This document shows, piece by piece, positions 25,978 to 33,430 of a stretch of 37,103 nt of DNA. The notes under the pieces were generated by a model that saw only the letters and a program-made list of their open reading frames with translations, ran no database searches and was not told the origin of the DNA. Source of the DNA: an uncultured Alphaproteobacteria bacterium (lineage in GTDB: Bacteria; Pseudomonadota; Alphaproteobacteria; HIMB59; GCA-002718135); the NCBI GenBank assembly GCA_902518985.1, contig CABYIF010000015.1, positions 1-37,103 on the forward strand, given 5' to 3'. Position 1 is the first letter of the stretch. Each line of letters begins with the position of its first letter. Both the position numbers and the translations under genes were made by a program.

Positions 25978-27378
25978 ATGACTAAACTAATTACTAGATT
26001 TGCACCCTCTCCTACTGGAAATCTTCATGTAGGAAGTGCCAGAACTGCTCTTTTAAACTTTATTATTAGTCAGCAAAGCAATGATTCAAAATTTTTCTTA
26101 AGAATTGAAGATACTGATCAACAAAGATCAAGTTCCAAATTTACTGAAAATATAGTTAATGGATTAAAATGGCTTGGTATTGAATGGGATGATGATATTC
26201 AGATTCAATCCAAACGAATAAAAAGACATAAAGAAATAGCTAATAAATTACTAGAAAATAATTCAGCTTACAAATGTATTTGCTCAGAAGAAAAGTTATT
26301 TAAAAAGAGAGAAATAATTAAAAAAAATAAACAGTCCTCAAAAAAAATTTGTACTGATTGTAAAAATAATATTGAGGTTCAAAATTTGTCTGAAGGATTT
26401 GTTGTTAGAATAAAATTACCAAACGATGGTGAAATAACATTAAAAGATAAAATTCAAGGTAACATAGTAGTTAATAATAAGGAGTTGGATGATTTTATTA
26501 TATTGAGAGAAGATAAAACACCTACATATATGCTTTCAGTTGTAGTTGATGATAATGACTTAGGTGTAAATTTAATAATAAGAGGAGATGATCATTTAAA
26601 TAATGCTTTCAGACAATTATATATTTATAAATTTTTAAATTGGAATATTCCTGAATATGCTCATGTTCCTCTAATTCATGGTGATGACGGTTCTAAATTA
26701 TCTAAAAGACACGGTGCTGTTGATATTTTAGATTTCAAAAGTGATGGATATTTGAAAGAAGCAATAATTAATAATCTTATTTTACTTGGTTGGTCACCTG
26801 GAAATAAAAATGAAATAATACAAATGGAAGAGATAATTAAATTTTTTAATATTGACAAATTATCAAAATCATCAAGTATTTTTAGTTATAAAAAATTAAA
26901 TTTTTTTAATAATCATTATATGCGAATTGAAAATGGTCTTTTGGAATTTAATCAATACTGTGAAAAAAATAAAATACTAAAAATTCTAATGGAAGAGGAC
27001 AAAGATAAGTTAAATAAAATTTTTCAAGTATATAAAAAAGATTTGGTAAATTTTGCTGAACTTGTAAAGATCGCAAATGTATATTTTGATAAAAGTTTTA
27101 AATATAATCAAAATGAAAAGTTAGGAGCGGAGTTTAAAGATTTTTTTAATGATTTTGTAAATAATATATCTAATATTGAAAATTGGACCAGAGATGAAAT
27201 TCAAAAAAGCATAGAGAATTTTATAGGGATTAAAAATATTAAATTTCCAATATTAGGTAAACCTGTGAGATATTTATTGATTAATTCCTTTAATGGGCCT
27301 TCAATTTCTGATATTTTTGTAATATTAGGCAAAAAAGACTCAATAGATCGGCTAAACCAATATATAGATCAATCATAA
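25978..27378 (+). CDS. gltX: glutamyl-tRNA synthetase
   Basis: Class I aminoacyl-tRNA synthetase that charges tRNA-Glu. The catalytic domain opens with ITRFAPSPTGNLHVGSART (HIGH-type motif HVGS), contains LRIEDTDQQRS, and has the KMSKS-type motif as KLSKRHG. A cysteine cluster (CICSEE followed by CTDCKNN) sits in the position of the zinc-binding insertion seen in many bacterial enzymes. I choose ATG 25978 (MTKLITRF, 466 residues); an in-frame TTG at 25963 would add five unconserved residues. Alphaproteobacteria often carry two GltX paralogues, one acting on tRNA-Gln; no amidotransferase genes are here to tell which. lexA-gltX-gltA with comEC in between is the usual order; comEC is absent here. 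Confidence 0.95.
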   Translation: MTKLITRFAPSPTGNLHVGSARTALLNFIISQQSNDSKFFLRIEDTDQQRSSSKFTENIVNGLKWLGIEWDDDIQIQSKRIKRHKEIANKLLENNSAYKCICSEEKLFKKREIIKKNKQSSKKICTDCKNNIEVQNLSEGFVVRIKLPNDGEITLKDKIQGNIVVNNKELDDFIILREDKTPTYMLSVVVDDNDLGVNLIIRGDDHLNNAFRQLYIYKFLNWNIPEYAHVPLIHGDDGSKLSKRHGAVDILDFKSDGYLKEAIINNLILLGWSPGNKNEIIQMEEIIKFFNIDKLSKSSSIFSYKKLNFFNNHYMRIENGLLEFNQYCEKNKILKILMEEDKDKLNKIFQVYKKDLVNFAELVKIANVYFDKSFKYNQNEKLGAEFKDFFNDFVNNISNIENWTRDEIQKSIENFIGIKNIKFPILGKPVRYLLINSFNGPSISDIFVILGKKDSIDRLNQYIDQS

Positions 27379-27384
27379 ATAAAT

Positions 27385-28740
27385 ATGGCAGATTACGAAG
27401 ATAAAACTACTGATAATAAACAATTTACCTTGTTTAATAATGAAACGGGTAAATCCTATCAAATCCCAGTAATTAAGAGTAATGAGGGTCCAAATGTACT
27501 TGATATAAGAAAATTATATTCAGAAACTGGTCTTTTTACTTTTGACCCAGGGTTTACATCTACTGCTTCATGTGAGTCTGGGATAACTTATATTGATGGC
27601 AATAAGGGAATACTAAGACATAGAGGGTACGATATACACGAACTTGCGTCTAAAAGTGATTTCCTAGAGGTGTGCTATCTTCTATTGCATGGTGAACTTC
27701 CTTCAACTGAAGATAAACAAAAATTCAAAGACGTAATCACAAATCATACCATGCTTCATGAGCAATTAGTTTACCTTTACAGAGGTTTTAGAAGAGATGC
27801 TCATCCGATGGCAATTATGGTTGGCGTTGTTGGAGCGCTATCAGCTTTTTATCATGATAGTACAGATTTTTCTGATTTGAATCAAAGGATGATAGCTTGT
27901 CATAGATTAATAGCTAAAATTCCTACAATTGGTGCAATGGCCTATAAATATTCTATAGGACAACCTTTTGTTTATCCTAGAAATGATCTTTCATATGCAG
28001 AAAATTTTTTATATATGACATTTTCTGTGCCATCTGTTGATTTTAAAATTAGTCCAAAAATTGTTAGAGCAATGGATAGGTTTTTTATGTTGCACGCTGA
28101 TCATGAACAGAATGCTTCAACATCAACAGTAAGACTAGCGGGATCATCTGGTGCAAATCCATTTGCTTGTATAGCGGCAGGAATTGCGTCACTTTGGGGA
28201 CCAGCACATGGTGGTGCAAATGAAGCTGTTATAAAAATGTTAGAAGAAATCGGAGACGTTGCTAATATTCAAAAATTTATTGATAAAGCAAAAGATAAAA
28301 ATGATCCATTTAGATTAATGGGTTTTGGCCATAGAGTCTATAAAAATTATGATCCAAGAGCAACTGTTATGAAAGAAAGTGCTCATGAGGTACTAATAGA
28401 ATTAAATAAACAGGATGACCCACTTTTAAAAATTGCTATTGAACTTGAGAAAATTGCATTGAAAGATGAATATTTTATTGAAAAAAAATTATTTCCAAAT
28501 GTGGATTTTTATTCAGGTATAATTCTCAAAGCTCTTGGTTTCCCAACTAGTATGTTTACAGTTTTATTTGCAATAGGAAGAACTGTTGGTTGGATATCTC
28601 AGTGGAAGGAAATGATTGAAGATCCAATTAACAAGATTGGCAGACCAAGGCAATTATATACAGGTTATAAAGCTAGAGAATATCAAGTAGAGTCTACAAG
28701 AGAGAAAAAATCAATTTTTAATTGGCTTTGGAAAAAATAA
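27385..28740 (+). CDS. gltA: citrate synthase
   Basis: Condenses acetyl-CoA with oxaloacetate at the entry of the TCA cycle. It is 451 residues and of the type II (hexameric, E. coli-like) kind, with the catalytic residues H275 in [13 protein letters not shown]316 in [14 protein letters not shown] and D374 in [10 protein letters not shown]. The N-terminal domain has [16 protein letters not shown] and [12 protein letters not shown]. It lies 6 bases after gltX. Its stop directly abuts the stop of lpxB on the other strand. gltA beside lpxB is a conserved alphaproteobacterial junction. With the pdh cluster at 10324-13896, the window encodes the conversion of pyruvate to citrate apart from E3. Confidence 0.97.
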   Translation: MADYEDKTTDNKQFTLFNNETGKSYQIPVIKSNEGPNVLDIRKLYSETGLFTFDPGFTSTASCESGITYIDGNKGILRHRGYDIHELASKSDFLEVCYLLLHGELPSTEDKQKFKDVITNHTMLHEQLVYLYRGFRRDAHPMAIMVGVVGALSAFYHDSTDFSDLNQRMIACHRLIAKIPTIGAMAYKYSIGQPFVYPRNDLSYAENFLYMTFSVPSVDFKISPKIVRAMDRFFMLHADHEQNASTSTVRLAGSSGANPFACIAAGIASLWGPAHGGANEAVIKMLEEIGDVANIQKFIDKAKDKNDPFRLMGFGHRVYKNYDPRATVMKESAHEVLIELNKQDDPLLKIAIELEKIALKDEYFIEKKLFPNVDFYSGIILKALGFPTSMFTVLFAIGRTVGWISQWKEMIEDPINKIGRPRQLYTGYKAREYQVESTREKKSIFNWLWKK

Positions 28741-29847
28741 TTAAATAAGAGATAATATCTTTTTTGCACTAATATCATAAGGACTTTCATTAGTTTCAAT
28801 ATAAGGCAAATAAGAATTAATATTTTTTATTTGATTATTTCTAAAATCTTCACTTTTTAATAATTTCTCAAATATTTCTTTTAAATTTCTATTTGTTAGT
28901 TGAGAATTAACAACTTCAGGTATAATCATTTTTTCACTTATTATATTTAACAAGCATGCGTTTTTAACTTTTACTAAATGTCTTAAAATAAGTTCAGTAG
29001 TAAAATTGAGTTTATATATAACAACTTGGGGAATATTTCTTTTTGCTATTTCCAGACTTGCTGTGCCAGAACAAGTAATACTTATGAAAACATCATCATA
29101 ATATTTATCAAATAAATCTATTTCACTTGAAATAAATGTTACAGTTTTCCAATTTCTTGTCCGAAATTTAATAATATCGACTAAATGGGGTAAAGTTGGA
29201 ATAAAAATATGATAATTGATTTTATTTGAACTAATATATTGCTCTAATTTATCAAAATAATCAAATAGTTTATTTATTTCATTCTCTCTACTGCCTAATA
29301 AAAAAGAAATGTATTTATAATTATTTTTTTTGATTCTTTTTTTTATATGAAAAACTGGATGTCCTATAAAGGTTGTATTTATTATTGGGTAATTAAAATA
29401 ATTTTTTTCAAAATCAAATAATAAAAAAATTTCATCATATAATTTCGAAAATTTTATTGCCCTACTTGCTCTCCATGCCCAAACTGTGGGGGCCACTATT
29501 TGTATTATTTTTTTGGAAAATTGTTGCTTTCTAAGTTTTTTCACAAGGTTATAATTAAAGTCAGGTGAGTCAATACATATTATTAAATCATAATTTTTAT
29601 TAAGGATTTTAGACTTTAAAGTACTAATCATCTTGATATATTTTCTTAAGGATAAAATTATTTCAATTAATCCGATAGATTTAAATTCCGAAATATCATA
29701 AAACTTATTAGTTAAAAATTTTTCTGATCGTTTTCCGCAAACACCATCTATCTCGATATCATTATGATTAATACGCTTTAATATATTAAAACAAATATTT
29801 TCACCTGATTGTTCAGTACAACAAACAAAAATTTTTTTCTTTTTCAA
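28741..29847 (-). CDS. lpxB: lipid-A-disaccharide synthase
   Basis: Glycosyltransferase joining UDP-2,3-diacylglucosamine and lipid X to form the lipid A disaccharide, 368 residues. Recognisable segments are LIICIDSPDFNYNL (with the essential Asp), PTVWAWRASRA, TFIGHPVF, LLGSRENEI (conserved Arg) and ITCSGTASLEIAKRNIP. The usual N-terminal G-E-A-S-G-D motif is altered to TEQSGEN, retaining the glutamate, serine and glycine. The start is TTG at 29847, overlapping the lpxI stop as TTGA. It is the last gene of the cdsA-to-lpxB series and abuts the end of gltA. Confidence 0.93.
   Translation of the reverse strand: MKKKKIFVCCTEQSGENICFNILKRINHNDIEIDGVCGKRSEKFLTNKFYDISEFKSIGLIEIILSLRKYIKMISTLKSKILNKNYDLIICIDSPDFNYNLVKKLRKQQFSKKIIQIVAPTVWAWRASRAIKFSKLYDEIFLLFDFEKNYFNYPIINTTFIGHPVFHIKKRIKKNNYKYISFLLGSRENEINKLFDYFDKLEQYISSNKINYHIFIPTLPHLVDIIKFRTRNWKTVTFISSEIDLFDKYYDDVFISITCSGTASLEIAKRNIPQVVIYKLNFTTELILRHLVKVKNACLLNIISEKMIIPEVVNSQLTNRNLKEIFEKLLKSEDFRNNQIKNINSYLPYIETNESPYDISAKKILSLI
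28747..28765 (+). terminator. weak hairpin with T tail after gltA
   Basis: AAGAGAT (28747-28753) and ATCTTTT (28757-28763) can form a 7-base-pair stem with one G-T wobble and a 3-base AAT loop, followed by T to 28765. It begins 6 bases after the gltA stop and lies inside the last codons of lpxB on the opposite strand. The stem is weak, but position and T run fit an intrinsic terminator for the plus-strand transcript. Confidence 0.35.
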
Positions 29848-30659
29848 TTTAAATCCACACTCGAAATAAATATTTTATTTTTATTTGCAAAATTAGTTAC
29901 TTCTTGCTTATTTACAATAAGGCATTTATTTTTTTCTAAAAAAATACCTTCATAGTTATATTTTTTAATTTTTTTTAATGTATCTAATCCAATTAATGGA
30001 ATATCAATTAAATTACTCTGGTTTTTTTTGGTAAATTTGATCAATATTCCTTTGTCGCCTTTCCTTTTACTAAAACTGCATCTTTCAATGAGATTATCGG
30101 TACCCTCAATAGCTTCTAATCCTAAAACTAATTGATTTTGAATAATCATAGATTGCCCAACATCAATTTTTTTAAAATGTTTATAAATTGATTTAGCTTT
30201 AATAAGATTTTTTTTTGCATATTTGGAGGGTTTTATTTTTGATAAATTATTTTCTATTGAGAAAAGTTCTGGGCAATATTTTGTCCAATTAAAAAATATA
30301 AAATTTTTCTCTTCTAAATACTTTTTTATTGAGACTAATAAATTATTATCACCTTTTTTTTCTAAAAAAAGTCTTTTAGCGAGTTTTATGGTTTCAATAT
30401 CAAAACCTAAGTCATTAATACTAGGTCTTTTAATACTGCCAGCAAAAATTATTTTTTTTATATTATTTTTTTTTAAAGTATTTATGATTTTTTTAATTGA
30501 TAATATGTTTATATCTATATAATTTTCTTTTTCGTAAATTTTCTTATCCTTTACTGAATTTAATAGTAAATAAGTTATATCAAACTTTTTACTAGCTAAT
30601 GATTGACCAATATATATTGGTAAATTGCCGTCACCAGAAATCAATCCAATTTTATTCAT
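29844..30659 (-). CDS. lpxI: UDP-2,3-diacylglucosamine pyrophosphohydrolase LpxI
   Basis: Hydrolyses UDP-2,3-diacylglucosamine to lipid X. LpxI (formerly DUF1009) replaces LpxH in Alphaproteobacteria. The 271-residue protein begins KIGLISGDGNLPIYIGQSL, typical of the N-terminal domain. Its C-terminal domain has VGQSMIIQNQLVLGLEAIEGTD and IDIPLIGLDTL, the conserved core where the metal-binding aspartate lies. Position between lpxA (8-base overlap) and lpxB (4-base overlap) matches its place in the pathway. The rest of the protein is strongly AT-driven, with many Lys, Ile and Asn residues. Confidence 0.93.
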   Translation of the reverse strand: MNKIGLISGDGNLPIYIGQSLASKKFDITYLLLNSVKDKKIYEKENYIDINILSIKKIINTLKKNNIKKIIFAGSIKRPSINDLGFDIETIKLAKRLFLEKKGDNNLLVSIKKYLEEKNFIFFNWTKYCPELFSIENNLSKIKPSKYAKKNLIKAKSIYKHFKKIDVGQSMIIQNQLVLGLEAIEGTDNLIERCSFSKRKGDKGILIKFTKKNQSNLIDIPLIGLDTLKKIKKYNYEGIFLEKNKCLIVNKQEVTNFANKNKIFISSVDLN

Positions 30660-31437
30660 TTTCTAAAATACATATACCTCTTTTAGGATTTGCCTTTATA
30701 AAATTAATAATTTCATCAATCTCGTTAATATTCAAATTTTCTGACTCAATTCTTATAATGTTATTTAATATCGTATCATTATCATTAAAAATATCTTTAA
30801 TTTTTTTTGCTATATTACTTATTGAGTTATTATCTAAACCTTTTCTTTTCAGACCAATAAGATTTATACCTTTTAAGTTTTCTCTAATACCTAAATACAA
30901 ACCATATGGAATTATATCCTTTTCAACTCCACTCATTCCTCCAATCATTGCATATTTACCTATTCTTACAAACTGGTGCACTGCTGAATTACCTCCAAGT
31001 ATTGCATTATTGTCAACTTCAACATGACCGGCTAAAGTTGCATTATTGGCTAAAATTACATTTGAATTTATTATACAATCGTGAGCTATGTGTGAACCAA
31101 CCATAAATAAACAATTATCTTTTATGACAGTTTTGAGTCCACCTCCCTTTGTTCCTGGATTAACAGTAACATTTTCTCTGAATTGATTATTATTACCGAT
31201 TTCTAGATATGATATTTCATTTTCAAATTTTAAATCTTGTGGTTGAGATCCGATAGATGAGAATGGGAAGAAAGAATTATTATCTCCAATAGTTGTATTT
31301 CCAGTAATTGAAACATGGGATGTTAATTTATTATTTTTACCTATAATAACATTTTTACCAATATTACAAAAAGGTCCAATATAATTACTGTCATCTATTT
31401 GCACATTTTTTGATATTACTGAACTTGGATGTATCAC
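30652..31437 (-). CDS. lpxA: UDP-N-acetylglucosamine acyltransferase
   Basis: First acylation step of lipid A synthesis, 261 residues, built from left-handed parallel beta-helix hexapeptide repeats (for example VQIDDSNYIGPFCNIGKNVI). The catalytic histidine lies in MVGSHIAHDCIINSN, and AVHQFVRIGKYAMIGG is the signature later in the helix. A helical C-terminal domain follows (NLIGLKRKGL onward). The start is ATG at 31437, 55 bases after the end of fabZ, the widest gap in this gene series; a secondary promoter there is possible but not evident. Confidence 0.96.
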   Translation of the reverse strand: MIHPSSVISKNVQIDDSNYIGPFCNIGKNVIIGKNNKLTSHVSITGNTTIGDNNSFFPFSSIGSQPQDLKFENEISYLEIGNNNQFRENVTVNPGTKGGGLKTVIKDNCLFMVGSHIAHDCIINSNVILANNATLAGHVEVDNNAILGGNSAVHQFVRIGKYAMIGGMSGVEKDIIPYGLYLGIRENLKGINLIGLKRKGLDNNSISNIAKKIKDIFNDNDTILNNIIRIESENLNINEIDEIINFIKANPKRGICILENE

Positions 31438-31492
31438 AAAGCTTCTTTATGATATTAAATTATATTTTAAATAATCTATTTATTACAAATTA

Positions 31493-31927
31493 TTACTTAT
31501 ATGTAATCATTGCTGAAAATTCAGCCTCACTTACTTTAACTCCATTCTTAAAGGCTATGCCATAGAATTTATAAACATCTCTTACACTATTCATAAATTT
31601 AACATCAAAACTTATCTCATCATTAGGTAAAACTGGTTTTCTAAATTTAGCCTTATTAACACTCATAAATAATACTGATTTTTCTCTAAATTTTCTAAGT
31701 TTATATGAGACAACAATACCGGCTGTCTGCGCCATTGCTTCTACAATTATCACACCTGGAACAATTGGATTATTTGGAAAATGACCTTTAAAAAAATATT
31801 CATTTTCATGAAATTTTTTAAAACTAATACCGCTCTCACCTTCTACTTTTATTTCACATTTATCGACAAATAAAAATGGCTCTCTATGAGGAATGAGTTC
31901 TTTAATTTCAGATGTATTTAATATCAT
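31493..31927 (-). CDS. fabZ: 3-hydroxyacyl-ACP dehydratase FabZ
   Basis: Hot-dog-fold dehydratase of fatty acid elongation, 144 residues. It has LIPHREPFLFVDKCEI at the N-terminus, the catalytic histidine in FFKGHFPNNPIVPGVIIVEAM and the following glutamate that completes the active site. It competes with LpxA and LpxD for 3-hydroxyacyl-ACP, which explains its position between them in most Gram-negative bacteria. Its ATG overlaps the lpxD stop (ATGA). Confidence 0.97.
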   Translation of the reverse strand: MILNTSEIKELIPHREPFLFVDKCEIKVEGESGISFKKFHENEYFFKGHFPNNPIVPGVIIVEAMAQTAGIVVSYKLRKFREKSVLFMSVNKAKFRKPVLPNDEISFDVKFMNSVRDVYKFYGIAFKNGVKVSEAEFSAMITYK

Positions 31928-32919
31928 TTTAATTTATTTACTTTAATTAATTCTTTTTTCCATTTATTAATATCTTTAGCTGGGAACCCTGCAACAATTT
32001 TATTATCAGGAATATTTTTAGTAACTCCACTTTTTGCTGCTATTGTTACATTATTACCAATTTCTATATGACCTGATATACCTGCCTGACCTCCAATTTT
32101 AACAGAATCTCCGATAGATGTACTTCCTGCAATGCCAACTTGAGCCGCTATAATAGCGTGTTTACCAATAATAACATTATGAGCAATCTGCACTAAATTA
32201 TCTATTTGCGAATACTCACCAATTTGAGTTGAGTCAAAAACAGCTCGATCAATAGTAGTGTTTGAACCAATTGTTGAATTTTTTGAAATAATAACATTAC
32301 CATGATGATAAATTTTTTTTTTACTTTTTTCATCAAAGCCAAAACCCGAACCCCCAATTCTAGCTCCAGATTGAATTTCACAATTTTCTTCTATTATTGA
32401 ATTAGATATTGATACGTTATCATGAACTATACAATTTTTATTTATAAGAACATTTGGACCAATTCTAGTATTGGAGCCAATTTTTACCCCACTTTTAATT
32501 TCTGTATTATTATCAATATATGCAAAACAGTCAATTTGAACATTTCCATCAATTTTAGCATTTTTGTTTACATAGGTATTCTTTGATATTATTCCGTTTG
32601 AATTACTGAAATCAGTAAAAAAAAGATTGGATAGTGTTGCAAATACAAAATAAGGGTGTTCAACAATTATAGCCTTGCAGGAAACAGGTAGGTGACTAAT
32701 ATATTTCTCATTAATTAAACAAGCTTTTGCATTAGTATTTTTTAATAAATTTAAATATTTAATGTTAGACAAAAATGACAAGTCATTTTGATCTGCATTA
32801 TTTAAGGAACTAATTTTATTAAATGTAGTATCTAAGTTGATGTCAGATTTTGCATTTATTGAATGCTTCTTAAGATAATTAATAATTTCTGAATATTTAA
32901 TTTTTTTCAAAGTCAACAA
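31924..32919 (-). CDS. lpxD: UDP-3-O-(3-hydroxyacyl)glucosamine N-acyltransferase
   Basis: Third step of lipid A synthesis, 331 residues. An N-terminal uridine-binding domain (about residues 1-100) is followed by a left-handed beta-helix of hexapeptide repeats (such as NAKIDGNVQIDCFAYIDNNT). The catalytic histidine is in DNLVQIAHNVIIGKHAII. The start is uncertain: TTG codons lie at 32919, 32916 and 32910, with no ATG nearby, and all fall within the last codons of the upstream ompH-like gene, giving an overlap of up to 23 bases. The C-terminus ends in a short helix. Confidence 0.95.
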   Translation of the reverse strand: MLTLKKIKYSEIINYLKKHSINAKSDINLDTTFNKISSLNNADQNDLSFLSNIKYLNLLKNTNAKACLINEKYISHLPVSCKAIIVEHPYFVFATLSNLFFTDFSNSNGIISKNTYVNKNAKIDGNVQIDCFAYIDNNTEIKSGVKIGSNTRIGPNVLINKNCIVHDNVSISNSIIEENCEIQSGARIGGSGFGFDEKSKKKIYHHGNVIISKNSTIGSNTTIDRAVFDSTQIGEYSQIDNLVQIAHNVIIGKHAIIAAQVGIAGSTSIGDSVKIGGQAGISGHIEIGNNVTIAAKSGVTKNIPDNKIVAGFPAKDINKWKKELIKVNKLK

Positions 32920-33430
32920 AATCCAAGTTTAAATTAATTTTATTAAGTTCATTAGCAATTTCTGTCGTTATATTAATTGCATTTGAAGCAATTAGATAAT
33001 TATTAGAATCTAAAACAATATCAACATTATTATTTTTAACATATTTTTCAATCAAAATAATTAATTCTTCTAAGATTATATTTCTAATTTTTACAACTTC
33101 ACTATTATAATGATTGTTAAATTTATCAACTAAAGTGCTAAATTCATTTAAATTATTGTTATATTCTGCTATCATATTGTTAATTTCATTATCTTCTAAA
33201 ATTAATTTTGAATTTTCAATTTCTTTTAAGAAGTCTTCAAGTTTATTTTCTAGATTTTTAAAATTATCTAAATATTTATTTTGATTAATTTCAATTTCTT
33301 TGATTGATTCAATATAAGTTTTATTTTCATTAATAATTTTTTCAATATTTATAACAACTATATTGGTAGCATTTAAATTAAATGATGAAAAAAATACTAT
33401 TAAAATTACTAAAATATTAAATTTAATCAA
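32897..33430 (-). CDS. skp: OmpH/Skp-family periplasmic chaperone
   Basis: A 177-residue exported protein with an N-terminal signal peptide (FNILVILIVFFSSFNLNA) followed by IVVINIEKIINENKTYI, the first strand and helix of Skp/OmpH. A long coiled-coil-like helical segment fills residues about 40-130. A final strand region, NNNVDIVLDSNNYLIAS, is also typical of the family. Skp trimers hold outer-membrane proteins in the periplasm before BamA inserts them. The start codon is TTG at 33430, overlapping the bamA stop as TTGA. Position between bamA and lpxD is the family's usual place. Sequence identity with model Skp is low, but topology and context agree. Confidence 0.87.
   Translation of the reverse strand: MIKFNILVILIVFFSSFNLNATNIVVINIEKIINENKTYIESIKEIEINQNKYLDNFKNLENKLEDFLKEIENSKLILEDNEINNMIAEYNNNLNEFSTLVDKFNNHYNSEVVKIRNIILEELIILIEKYVKNNNVDIVLDSNNYLIASNAINITTEIANELNKINLNLDFVDFEKN

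Noticed and set aside
30223-31106. Hydrophobic-looking open frames antisense to lpxI and lpxA
   Set aside because: Hydrophobicity comes from the complement of Lys/Asn/Glu-rich AT codons; the minus-strand genes are clearly real.
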